Source of the DNA: Verrucomicrobiota bacterium
GTDB taxonomy: Bacteria; Verrucomicrobiota; Verrucomicrobiia; Verrucomicrobiales; Akkermansiaceae
NCBI GenBank assembly: GCA_017301995.1
Contig: JAFLEH010000007.1
Span: forward strand, 148,019-212,018
Direction of reading: 5' to 3'
Length of the DNA: 64,000 nucleotides
Part shown: positions 33,180 through 42,866 of the stretch, piece by piece
How the letters are laid out: each line of letters opens with the position of its first letter
How positions within the stretch are numbered: position 1 is the first letter of the stretch
Program-made: the position numbers and the translations under genes
Notes under the pieces: model-generated
What the model was told of the DNA's origin: nothing
What the model saw: only the letters and a program-made list of their open reading frames with translations
Database searches by the model: none

Positions 33180-36100
33180 ATGCCCGTCGAATCCAAACCG
33201 CTCTTCCATCCGGAGGTCATCCGGCAGCGCCTGACTCACTTCGCGCTGCCGCCGTCGGTCGAGGAGTCCCGCGAGCGCCTGCGCCATTGGGCGGACCTCA
33301 TCGCCTCCGGTCGCGCGGACGCGCTCAATGAAACCGACCTGCTGCCGGATTTCCTCACCGATATTTTCGTCAACCTGCTCGGCTACACCCGCCCCGCGCA
33401 GTCACCGGACTGCCACACGCTTTCCCGCGAAACCCAGGTGGTGGTGGACGGCCAGAAAGTGGATGCCGTGCTCGGCCGCTTCCGCCCGGACGGCCAGGAC
33501 TATGTCGTCGCCGTGGAGGGAAAGGGCACCCGCGATCCGCTGGAAATCCCCTTCGGCGGACGCCGCATGTCCGCCGTGGACCAGTGCTACCGCTACGCGA
33601 TCAACCTGCCCTGCGACTGGATCGTCGTCACCTCGATGCGCGAGACCCGGCTCTATCACAAGGGCTCCAATCAACAAACCTACGAACGCTTCGAAACCGT
33701 CCGCCTGGCCGCCGATGACGGACTGCTCCGCCGCTTCGTGTTCCTGTTAGGAGCCGACCGCGTGGTGCCGGCCACCGGCGATTGCCATTTCAAGGAACTG
33801 CTCGCCAAGTCGGAAACCGTCGGCCGCGAGGTGACCAACCGCTTCTACGCCTTTTACGCCGACCTCCGGCTGTCGGTCTTCGCCCGCCTCCGCGAGGAAA
33901 ACGCCGCCATGCCCGCCGGGGAGATCCTCCGCTGCTCCCAGAAACTGTTGGACCGCATCCTGTTCTGCGCGTTCTGCGAGGACCGCACCCTGCTGCCGCC
34001 GGAAACCGTCCGCGGGGCCTTCGAGCACGCCGATCCCTACAACCCGCGGCCGATTTGGGAAAATTTCCGAGGCCTGTTCCGCTCCGTGGACAAGGGCAAT
34101 CCGGGACTGAAAATCCCCGCCTACAACGGCGGCCTCTTCGCCCACGATGCCGGACTTGATTCCCTAACCGTCCCGGACGATGTCTGCGCGCTGTTCCGCG
34201 ATCTGGCGGCCCACGATTTCCGCCCCGCCCGCCTGGTGGCGGAAACCGCCGCCACCGGCGAGATCCGCCCGGTGATCGATGTGGACATCCTCGGCCACAT
34301 TTTCGAGCAGTCCATCACCGACCTCGAACGCATTCGCCAGGACATCGAGTCCGGCAGCCTGCCCGCCGCCGGCAAGGACGCCCGATACGGTCCACTTGGC
34401 AAGGCGGAGAGTGGCGGGAAGCTCGGGAGCGACGAACCACTGATACCACAGATCCCCACTGATTTCACTGATAAGGATCTGGAAACCAGTGGTTTCAGTG
34501 GCTCTCAGTGTGTCAGTGGTTCAATGGGTGAATCCTCCAAGGAAATTGCCCCACGCCAGCAAGCGGGTGCCACGGCAATTTTATTGGGCAAGGACGCCCG
34601 CGCCCGGCGGAAACAGGAAGGCGCGTTCTACACGCCCGCCTTCATCACCCGTTACATCGTCGGCCAGACGCTCGGCGCGGTGCTCGACGCCCGCTTCGAG
34701 GCGCTGCGCGCATCCGCCGAAGCCGCCGCCGCCGCCACCGCCCGCAAGGCGCTGGCCGATCCCGCGGCCTACGATCCCGCCACCCTCAACGACCCGCAGC
34801 GCAAGGCGCTCGTCGCTTTCTGGGAAAGCTGGCAGGAAGTCCTCAAACGCCTCCGCATTCTTGATCCCGCCTGCGGCAGCGGCGCCTTCCTCATCGAGGC
34901 CTTCGACCAACTCCACGCCTTCTACGAGTCCACCAACCAACGGCTCGAGGAACTGCGCGGCGAACGCACCCTCTTCGACCCCGGCCGCAGCATCCTCCAG
35001 CACAATCTCTACGGCGTGGACCTCAACCCCGAGGCGGTCCAGATCTGCCAGCTCAGCCTCTGGATCAAAACCGCCGCCCACGGCAAAGCCCTCACCTCCC
35101 TCGACCACTCGATCCGCGAGGGCAACAGCGTCGTCGCCGACCCCGCCGTCCACCCCAAGGCCTTCGACTGGCAGGACGCCTTCCCCGAAGTCTTCGCCCA
35201 AGGCGGCTTCGATGTGGTGATCGGAAATCCGCCCTATGTCCGGCAGGAACTCCTCACCCCCTACAAACCGTGGCTGGAGAAAAACTACGCCAGCTACCAC
35301 GGCATGGCCGACCTCTATGTCTATTTCTACGAACTCGGCCTCCGCGTCCTGAAGCCCGGCGGACTCCTGTCCTACATCGTCACCAACAAGTGGATGAAGG
35401 CCGGTTATGGCGAACCGCTCCGCCGCTTCTTCAGCGACCAATCCTGGATCCGCTCCGTCGTTGACTTCGGCCACGCCAAACAAATCTTCGAGGATGCCGA
35501 TGTCTTCCCTTGCATCATCGTCGCCGAAAAACCCACCGCCGCCCCGAAACCGGAAACCGCCAGACTTTGCACCATCCCAAGGGAGCAACTGCGGATTGAA
35601 GACCTGAGCGTGCAAATCGAGCAGGAAGGCGAGAACATCGAAATCGATCAACTTGGCACGCAAAGTTGGCAACTTGAATCGCCACGGGTAACCTTACTCT
35701 ATCGAAAACTGACCTCAAAGGGCACGCCTCTTGGTGAATATCTCGCGTCCGTGCCAAAGCGGGGAACGATGACAGGCTTTAATGACGCGTTCCTGTTGGA
35801 CACTGCGAAATTTGGTGAAATTGTTAAAGATGACCCACGGAGCTTGGAAATCATTCATCCATATTTCCGCGGGCAGGATATTGGGCGTTGGCATACCGAA
35901 CAGAGCGGCCAATATATGATCGTGATGAAGTCGAGCAACAATTATGCTTGGCAATGGTCGGATGAGATCCCGGATTCACCGGAGGCGGAGGCGAAGTTCA
36001 GGAATGCGTATCCTGGCATCTACGCTCACATGAAGCCCTTTGAAGCCCAGCTTCGTGCGCGGAAGAATCAGGTCAAACATTGGTGGGAATTAAGTTCTTG

Positions 36101-36785
36101 CGCTTTCTGGGATGAGTTCGAGAAGCCCAAAATTATCTACCAAGAAATCCAGTTTCACCCTTCCTACTCACTGGATGTCGTCGGCAATTTCGGCAACAAC
36201 AAAACCTTCTTTCTCAGCACGGACGATCTCTATCTGCTGGCGGTCCTGAACTCTCCTCTGATGTGGTGGCACAACTGGCGCTACCTCCCGCACATGAAGG
36301 ACGAGGCGTTGTCACCCGTGGCGTTCAAGATGACCCATCTCCCCATCGCCGAACCAACACCCGCCATCCGCGAAGCCGTTGAAACCACCGTCCGCCGTCT
36401 GATCGAGATCACCGCCTCGCGGCAGGAGACCCACCGTGTGCTGCACGACTGGCTGCGCGTGGAATTCGCCATCGAAAAGCCCTCCAACAAGCTCCACAAC
36501 CTCACCGCGCTCGACTCCGACGCCTTCATCGCCGAAGTGAAAAACATCCGCGGCCGCAAGCTCCCCCTCACCGCCGCCGCCCTCCAAGCCCTGCGCCAGG
36601 AACACACCACCACCATCGAACCCGCCCGCCACCGCGCCGCCGAAGCCCTCGCCCTGGAACAACAAATCAACCACCTCGTCAACCAAGCCTACGCCCTAAC
36701 CCCCGAAGAAACCGCCCTCCTCTGGTCCACCGCCCCGCCACGGATGCCCATACCTGCGCCATCCGAAAGCACGAAAGCCGGGTAA
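33180..36785 (+). CDS. Type IIG restriction enzyme/methyltransferase (Eco57I-like)
   Basis: 1201 residues in one chain. N-terminal nuclease: VDAVLGRFRPDGQDYVVAVEGKG gives a PD-(D/E)xK site with Asp95 and Glu113-x-Lys115. A helical connector (~200-420) leads to an N6-adenine methyltransferase: QEGAFYTPAFITRYIV, motif I DPACGSGAF (562-570), YGVDLNPEAVQICQLSLWIKT and catalytic NPPY (683-686). The C-terminal ~400 residues are the target recognition domain plus a helical end. Such enzymes cut and methylate DNA at the same asymmetric site. Odd features: residues ~419-448 are encoded by an inserted repeat, and roughly 35570-36250 has much lower GC. Convergent with the Avs-like gene. Confidence 0.9.
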   Translation: MPVESKPLFHPEVIRQRLTHFALPPSVEESRERLRHWADLIASGRADALNETDLLPDFLTDIFVNLLGYTRPAQSPDCHTLSRETQVVVDGQKVDAVLGRFRPDGQDYVVAVEGKGTRDPLEIPFGGRRMSAVDQCYRYAINLPCDWIVVTSMRETRLYHKGSNQQTYERFETVRLAADDGLLRRFVFLLGADRVVPATGDCHFKELLAKSETVGREVTNRFYAFYADLRLSVFARLREENAAMPAGEILRCSQKLLDRILFCAFCEDRTLLPPETVRGAFEHADPYNPRPIWENFRGLFRSVDKGNPGLKIPAYNGGLFAHDAGLDSLTVPDDVCALFRDLAAHDFRPARLVAETAATGEIRPVIDVDILGHIFEQSITDLERIRQDIESGSLPAAGKDARYGPLGKAESGGKLGSDEPLIPQIPTDFTDKDLETSGFSGSQCVSGSMGESSKEIAPRQQAGATAILLGKDARARRKQEGAFYTPAFITRYIVGQTLGAVLDARFEALRASAEAAAAATARKALADPAAYDPATLNDPQRKALVAFWESWQEVLKRLRILDPACGSGAFLIEAFDQLHAFYESTNQRLEELRGERTLFDPGRSILQHNLYGVDLNPEAVQICQLSLWIKTAAHGKALTSLDHSIREGNSVVADPAVHPKAFDWQDAFPEVFAQGGFDVVIGNPPYVRQELLTPYKPWLEKNYASYHGMADLYVYFYELGLRVLKPGGLLSYIVTNKWMKAGYGEPLRRFFSDQSWIRSVVDFGHAKQIFEDADVFPCIIVAEKPTAAPKPETARLCTIPREQLRIEDLSVQIEQEGENIEIDQLGTQSWQLESPRVTLLYRKLTSKGTPLGEYLASVPKRGTMTGFNDAFLLDTAKFGEIVKDDPRSLEIIHPYFRGQDIGRWHTEQSGQYMIVMKSSNNYAWQWSDEIPDSPEAEAKFRNAYPGIYAHMKPFEAQLRARKNQVKHWWELSSCAFWDEFEKPKIIYQEIQFHPSYSLDVVGNFGNNKTFFLSTDDLYLLAVLNSPLMWWHNWRYLPHMKDEALSPVAFKMTHLPIAEPTPAIREAVETTVRRLIEITASRQETHRVLHDWLRVEFAIEKPSNKLHNLTALDSDAFIAEVKNIRGRKLPLTAAALQALRQEHTTTIEPARHRAAEALALEQQINHLVNQAYALTPEETALLWSTAPPRMPIPAPSESTKAG
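34434..34522 (+). repeat. Repeat element inserted in frame in the type IIG gene
   Basis: 89-bp segment bounded by the 10-bp inverted repeat GAACCACTGA / TCAGTGGTTC. It is AT-richer than its surroundings and related to the intergenic words near 33045-33090 (TTCAGTGG, CTCAG, CAGCGGTTCA). It keeps the frame and adds ~30 residues between the helical connector and the methyltransferase domain. Confidence 0.75.
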
Positions 36786-36847
36786 CTCTATCTTTGGACG
36801 CACCGTAAATACAGAAATACACCACCGGCAAACAGCATACACCGGCC

Positions 36848-39800
36848 TCAATCTTCCTTATAACGAACCCGTTCAAACTCCTCATTCCAGGTCATTTTCG
36901 GAAATGATTCCATAATATTTTTGAAAGCATCCGTCTTAACTATCCAACGGTGGAGAATTGGCGTCCGTCCGGCATGGGGTGTGTGGAGGTCGAGTGGACC
37001 ATGAAGAACCTCATGCCGGACTACAGGAATACCATTCCTGTTCCAGACGAACGGGTTCGACTCCGAAGGGGTCCATCCGAAATCGGAGTGCCAGATCCGA
37101 GATGGAATAATCTCCGCGAAGCAATGAAGTAACTGTTGATAGCCTCCGGTCCTAAACCCGACGGACCGATTCCCTTTCCCGAGACATGGCTCCCACCAGA
37201 AATTCGCCAGAAACCAGACAAATGATCGTCCGTTCAATGTTGTTGGAATCCCATTCGACAGATGGCACCTATCGGGCTGCTCTTGATACCAGCATTCATA
37301 AACAAAATCCTCTCGCCATGAATATACTTTCATTCGTGCGGCAATGACCTGCTCATCGTCCTCAAAACCTTCCGCAGTTGCGGCTTGCCGGAGCCAATTG
37401 CGAATATCCGCTGAAGCAGGCGGGTTACGATAATCGCCTCCAAGCGAATCAGACGAAGGCCAGCTTGCGATAGCGGGATGTGGCATCGGAGAATGCCGTA
37501 GAATCCAGCCATCTTCACTGGGAAGGAATGCCTGGGCAAACCGGAACAATTGCGCTGGTGATCCGATTCGTTCCAAAATAACTCGGTCCAACTCGTCATT
37601 AAGAACCCTGCGCCCTTCGGCTCCCGTGCAAAGCCAGTCGTTATCATTTCGAATGCTCTTCGGCCATTGCCATTCATCTTCCGCTGCCCGGCCAAGACAC
37701 AGCAGACGGGTTCCAATTGAATGCGCAAGATCATCACAGTTCATCCCGGAAGCTGTTTTGATCTTTCTCAGGATGCTTGCCGCAACTTGGTGGTGGTCAA
37801 CGAGACGAACCGAACCCCGCATCTCGGGCGTGGTCACAAGAATTCCGGCTGGCCGACTCTGAGCTGCCTCGATACAGACATCTTCTGGATCAATGAACTC
37901 GAAGGGAGGCGCCTCAATGCCCGTATGTCGGCTGAGTATTAATAGAATTATCCACACATGAAGGCGGATGTCCAATGGCGCGCCGACGCTTAGGTGTTTC
38001 AGGCGATCAACGACAGTGGCCATTGCATCGGGGCAAGTTGCCGCCCACACTTCCGCAAGCGTAAGAAGCCATCGGAGCCGCCATTCATCGCTTCCAACAG
38101 AATCGAAGATCATGGGCAGATGTTTGGGTTGCCATGAAATCAATGCGTTTGCGCCGATCATTGCGGACTCAATCACATTTCCATATCGAGATGACAGCAG
38201 TGTTGCGAAGATTCTTGAAGCAAGATCCTCCCAAGATGTCACTTCAAACCCTTCGGCGGGGCGCACATGCGGCAACGGTAATCCCATGTCCCCGCCACAC
38301 GCCCAGCGCTCGTGCATGTTAAGGACCCTATTCAAGCCAGACTCTAGTTGGCTATGCCTGGCGACAGCCACTCTTGCTAACAACAATGCCTGAAGGTTGT
38401 CGCTAACTGATGAATACCAGTAACCACCGGACTCGCACCTGAGAATTGCGGATGGGACGAGTGCCCAAACTTGCTGATCAGAAAGCATCCTCATGATCTC
38501 CAATAGCGATGATTTGAGCGTCCCCGAGTAATGTCCCCATCCTCCAGACATGGAATTGTTGATTCCAAACAGCTCCAGCACACGTTTAATCTCCGTGTCG
38601 CGACTCTCGATGCTCCTGCAATGGATGGATCGGATTGCATTCGCCGCCTTGGCCGGTGACAGTCTCCGTCCCGCCTCCAATTCGGCCCTCCAATCGGCAT
38701 CATCCAGGGCTTCATCGCCTGTGTCAGTTTCCTCCTGCTTTTGCGAGGTCTGACGAGAGTACTCACCCGGTGAAATCTGCCGGACTACTTGCTTCAGGAA
38801 TGTGCGCTCAGTATCCGATGAAGATGTGGAGAAGATGGTGTCTCTAATATCACAAAGCACGGCGACATCTTCCGCGTCATGCCATCTTGTCATGGCCAAG
38901 GATATACACCAGCATGCCAGCTTGTCTTCTGGTGCCATGCTTGACTTCATTCGATCAAGAAAGCCGTCAAGGAACATCGCTTTGGCCCGGTCCAACCATC
39001 CTTTTGTGCTTCGCCACTCATCGTTAGCAAAAACAATTCTCCAAACATCGTCCGGTCCCGCAGAGATCGCGGCACATCCAAGCGCTGCACGCACATCTGA
39101 TGACATTCGGTTGTCGCCATGCTGCCTTGAGCAGGCATTCAACAGCGCTAGCAACCGGAATCCAGCACTTCTGATGGCAGTCGGATTCTTGGATGCCACC
39201 TCTTCAAACCATGTGCAAAGCCATTGAAACGAATAGTCATTATGGCCGACATAACCGATGCGTTGCCATTTGAGTTTCTTCTCGGTCGAAAGGGCGAGTT
39301 CCACCTCTCCAATTTCTTTTGCTGCCGGTATGTAGAATTCATGAGCGACCTCCTCCCGAGAATCCACCCCCTCGGTCCAGATCCAGCCGGTTTCGCCAAT
39401 GGCGCTGTTCAACCATTCCACAAGCACCTCGCGTTTGCCTGCGAGCATCATTATCCGCCAGACGCCGTCACGGCGAAAATCAGCCGGAGCTTCGGCGGCA
39501 ATTGGCGACGCTATTTCGATAAGCGCGTCTCGGTGCCCAACACCAAGCGAGCAGAATATATTCACCAAGTCCTCGGCCAATCTCCCAGCGTTCAAATCGT
39601 ATCGCGTTGACTCAATACTACGAGTCCAGTTGCGGGTCCAAAGCGCCTTCACTATTGCGCTCGCCCTGACTGGCGGAAATAGAATCTGTGCCGTTGCTGA
39701 TTTGTTCTTTGCCAGCAGCGACATGACTTGGCCAACGATTACTGCGGCGTGAAGCAGAATCACGAGGCCGCCAGATTTCTCGCCTGAAGGGATATGACCG

Positions 39801-42784
39801 GCACGAGTGAGTATATTCCCGGCGATTACGGGAGCTTCGGCAACAGGATTGAGCCATCCGCTGGCCTTCGCCACTGAAAGCAAATGCTCTGGAATCTCGG
39901 CCATGCTGTCCGTAGTGCTTGTGACCGGATCGTCTAATGGCGCAACCCAACCTGATGCACGCGTCTCCAACCCGCTTCGGACGCACCACCAAGTTGCCAA
40001 TAGCCTGAAACCTCGCGAGAAATTCAAACATTCCTTGTGAAATAGACGCAACATTCTGCCAACCAATCTCCAGTTCTCCAGCTCTGCGAATTTCCGAATC
40101 GCAAGCTCCACATTGGCATAGAAACGAGGAGGATTTGTTTGAAAACACCCGCCAAGGGTTTCGAATCGTCCCTGGTTTACGCTTCGCTCGACCCAACCCT
40201 TCTCAAAAAAATACTCAGCCCGTCTGTGCTTATCATCCGCAAACTCATTGAAAGTGGGGCACCACAACAAGACTCTGCATATTTTCCCGAAATCTTCAAA
40301 CCATTGGTCCTCAGCGCCACAGTTGTTCCAATCGCGTTCCGAGGCATCGTCCACATTGGGATACACATGATCCACAATTTCATTGAAAGCCAAACCGGAG
40401 AACCACCGGTCCATAATTGCGATGGCACGAGGGGCTGCTCCAGCTTTCACGATCCTGTTTGCATCACTGGTCACCTGCTGGAGAATTGTGACTGTCCACG
40501 CGTCAAGCGACTGAACTACAAGCTCCGACGGAGGAAAGAATGCCTCAGGCACCGCTCCGAGTGCTTCGTCTTCTGCTGTTACATGTCGTTGGTGGTTCTC
40601 CCATCGGCCCATCGTCTCCACCGCGCACGCCAACTCATGGAGAACATCCCAATCACGCAGCTCAAGAGATGCTGCAAGAGCCGCTCTAGCCTGATCTTCA
40701 ACTTCACGGAAGGGGCGTCCCAACGCGGCTGCTTCAAATACCCACTCCACGGTAAAAACCCGCGCGCATTCGGATTTGCGACCTGCATGCCGCAAAAGCT
40801 CGAACAACGACGCGTGGGCCACCTGCCGATTAGATTCCGGCGCAAGGTAATGTGTGGCCAAACAATTTGACACCCATGCACGCTCGGCCGGGCTCTGCTC
40901 CCCTAAGCGATTACCCAAAAAAACGCGGACATCATTGTGAAGCACTCTGAATCCGAATCCATCCTGAATAATCAGAGGGCCCAATTTGACTAGAATCAAA
41001 TGCCAGAAGTCGCTAGAGTAGTTTAGTCCCCGAAACGCTGACGCAAGATAGTCTCCAGACAGTGGCTCCCGCGCCTGACACAAGGAGCCGGACAGGGCCG
41101 TCTCAACCCCTACATAGTGTCTTTGATCGTCTCCCCGAAGCGCATAGTTCCAAATTGAATCATAGTAGTGGCGGAGTCCCTGTCCAATCCGACGATTCTC
41201 AAGGCGTTGTCGCAGTGCCTCGCAGGAAGTGCTCGCACACGCCTCTTCAATTGCAAATACCACTGCTAGCGTGTTTCCACCCGAAACGGTGAGAATATGG
41301 TTCAATGCGTCGTCCCACTCGCTAGGCGGCATTTGGAGTTGCCTATGCTCAATCAAACCAGCGATATCGGCCTTTTCAAGTGGACCCAAATTATATGTGA
41401 CAACGCCGTCCGCGGGCGCCCTCAACCAAGGTGGATATTCCTCGTAGCTTTCCGCTGGCTGTCCAGCAATCAGGAGACGGATACGGCTATCAACCAGCTC
41501 CTCGGGCCCCGGAAGCGATCGGAAGAAATCTTCTGCGAAAGCCCGATCATACCGCAGACGTCCAGCCCTCGCGGCATGATCGATTCCGTCAACTACGATC
41601 ACAAAGTCTCGTCCCAGTTCCTGCCCAATCCTATCCGCTAACCTCATAACATGGCCGCGCGCCTGCTGCCATGTCAACATCTCGTTTCGGACTGGAACCG
41701 AATATTTCCACAATGCGCCGCTCAAATCGCGCCTGAGTTGTGAAAGCAAGCTAAACCAAAGTTCCTTCGGGTCGACGCAATAATCAGTTTCGGAAGGTGC
41801 ACCCCGCGAATCCGGTGTGATGGGCAGAAACGCGTAGTATCGCAGACCAACGATTCCACTCAACGGCTTCTCGCTCCGCCGCATCTCAATACGACTCAGC
41901 AGGCTCGTCTTTCCGGCGCCCGGGTCCGCACAAAGAAACACGATCCTTGGGCCATCGGGTGAGACCAACAATTTTTCAAGTTCCATCGACTCCTTTTCCC
42001 TGGTTGGAAAGAAGGGAGTCGGCGGAGGTGGCGCCGGGCGCTCCGCGTCCGGATCAGAAGGTAGAGTCAGGGCACGGAGAACCGTTTCAGGGGTAACTGG
42101 TCCGTGGCCAGTTGTCCACATCTTCAACGCGTTGTTAAGAGCGTGCAGAAGCGGTGTGGCCTTTTCAACCGATGTCCCAAACGCTTTGGCTAGTGCAAGT
42201 AACACTTCCGCCTGAAGATCTTCTAAATCCGGACGGTTGGTAGAAATTCTAAGACTCCGGATGAAGTCCATTCGGACGGCGTCTGTTTCGGAATTCAGTG
42301 CCTCGTGCCACTCTTGCCATGCTCCGCTCCATTTTTCGGGAACTTCAAAATCAGCGATGTGGCGTCGCTTGGTCGCTTCGGCAGCCAACCATTCTGTGAA
42401 TTCGAGCAACGGCGGGCGCCCCATGTATGTGTTCATCCCCGCTTCCCTGTTTGTAAAGACCGTGCATGTTGAGGTTGCCGCTTTCGGTGGCAACTCACAC
42501 CACGCTGCGTAGAGGTCGCCTAGGAGAGAATTCCCGGTATCGTCTTTTCCAACGAGCGCACCAAATGTCAGATTGTTGCCTTCTCTGGTATGTTTTACCT
42601 GATAGTAGTCGATTTTCCCATCGTTATACCTCACAACCACATCATCCCAGCCCTTTACTCCTGCTTCTTGAAAGGTGACGGAAGTGATTCCCGAGTCAGG
42701 ATATATCATTTCGACAACCTTTATTAGTCCTGCGGTCCATTCATACCAGTATGGGCTGCCGTCCCCTGCCGTGTCGTGTTTCAT
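36848..42784 (-). CDS. Avs-like STAND NTPase with N-terminal Cap4/DUF4297-like nuclease
   Basis: 1978 residues. Residues ~1-230: YWYEWTAGLIKVVEMI, then GWDDVVVRYNDGKIDYYQVKH, i.e. Asp47/48 and Gln62-x-Lys64, the PD-(D/E)xK variant (QxK) of dsDNA nucleases of the Cap4/DUF4297 type. A Pro-rich linker (250-259) leads to a P-loop NTPase: Walker A ADPGAGKTS (286-294), Walker B FVIVVDGIDHAAR (Asp399, Asp402), then helical STAND-type segments. The ~1350-residue C-terminal part is helical and without a family I can name; in Avs proteins this part senses phage proteins. Low GC and few CTAACC/GGTTAG words mark it as acquired. Most likely an anti-phage sensor-nuclease; the precise Avs type is unresolved. 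Confidence 0.82.
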   Translation of the reverse strand: MKHDTAGDGSPYWYEWTAGLIKVVEMIYPDSGITSVTFQEAGVKGWDDVVVRYNDGKIDYYQVKHTREGNNLTFGALVGKDDTGNSLLGDLYAAWCELPPKAATSTCTVFTNREAGMNTYMGRPPLLEFTEWLAAEATKRRHIADFEVPEKWSGAWQEWHEALNSETDAVRMDFIRSLRISTNRPDLEDLQAEVLLALAKAFGTSVEKATPLLHALNNALKMWTTGHGPVTPETVLRALTLPSDPDAERPAPPPPTPFFPTREKESMELEKLLVSPDGPRIVFLCADPGAGKTSLLSRIEMRRSEKPLSGIVGLRYYAFLPITPDSRGAPSETDYCVDPKELWFSLLSQLRRDLSGALWKYSVPVRNEMLTWQQARGHVMRLADRIGQELGRDFVIVVDGIDHAARAGRLRYDRAFAEDFFRSLPGPEELVDSRIRLLIAGQPAESYEEYPPWLRAPADGVVTYNLGPLEKADIAGLIEHRQLQMPPSEWDDALNHILTVSGGNTLAVVFAIEEACASTSCEALRQRLENRRIGQGLRHYYDSIWNYALRGDDQRHYVGVETALSGSLCQAREPLSGDYLASAFRGLNYSSDFWHLILVKLGPLIIQDGFGFRVLHNDVRVFLGNRLGEQSPAERAWVSNCLATHYLAPESNRQVAHASLFELLRHAGRKSECARVFTVEWVFEAAALGRPFREVEDQARAALAASLELRDWDVLHELACAVETMGRWENHQRHVTAEDEALGAVPEAFFPPSELVVQSLDAWTVTILQQVTSDANRIVKAGAAPRAIAIMDRWFSGLAFNEIVDHVYPNVDDASERDWNNCGAEDQWFEDFGKICRVLLWCPTFNEFADDKHRRAEYFFEKGWVERSVNQGRFETLGGCFQTNPPRFYANVELAIRKFAELENWRLVGRMLRLFHKECLNFSRGFRLLATWWCVRSGLETRASGWVAPLDDPVTSTTDSMAEIPEHLLSVAKASGWLNPVAEAPVIAGNILTRAGHIPSGEKSGGLVILLHAAVIVGQVMSLLAKNKSATAQILFPPVRASAIVKALWTRNWTRSIESTRYDLNAGRLAEDLVNIFCSLGVGHRDALIEIASPIAAEAPADFRRDGVWRIMMLAGKREVLVEWLNSAIGETGWIWTEGVDSREEVAHEFYIPAAKEIGEVELALSTEKKLKWQRIGYVGHNDYSFQWLCTWFEEVASKNPTAIRSAGFRLLALLNACSRQHGDNRMSSDVRAALGCAAISAGPDDVWRIVFANDEWRSTKGWLDRAKAMFLDGFLDRMKSSMAPEDKLACWCISLAMTRWHDAEDVAVLCDIRDTIFSTSSSDTERTFLKQVVRQISPGEYSRQTSQKQEETDTGDEALDDADWRAELEAGRRLSPAKAANAIRSIHCRSIESRDTEIKRVLELFGINNSMSGGWGHYSGTLKSSLLEIMRMLSDQQVWALVPSAILRCESGGYWYSSVSDNLQALLLARVAVARHSQLESGLNRVLNMHERWACGGDMGLPLPHVRPAEGFEVTSWEDLASRIFATLLSSRYGNVIESAMIGANALISWQPKHLPMIFDSVGSDEWRLRWLLTLAEVWAATCPDAMATVVDRLKHLSVGAPLDIRLHVWIILLILSRHTGIEAPPFEFIDPEDVCIEAAQSRPAGILVTTPEMRGSVRLVDHHQVAASILRKIKTASGMNCDDLAHSIGTRLLCLGRAAEDEWQWPKSIRNDNDWLCTGAEGRRVLNDELDRVILERIGSPAQLFRFAQAFLPSEDGWILRHSPMPHPAIASWPSSDSLGGDYRNPPASADIRNWLRQAATAEGFEDDEQVIAARMKVYSWREDFVYECWYQEQPDRCHLSNGIPTTLNGRSFVWFLANFWWEPCLGKGNRSVGFRTGGYQQLLHCFAEIIPSRIWHSDFGWTPSESNPFVWNRNGIPVVRHEVLHGPLDLHTPHAGRTPILHRWIVKTDAFKNIMESFPKMTWNEEFERVRYKED

Positions 42785-42866
42785 CAGGTCGTCAAGGTTG
42801 AGTATGATTGATCGCGATTATTTATGGCCTGCCGGTTATAGCTGAGCATGGCCTATTGTTGGTCAA

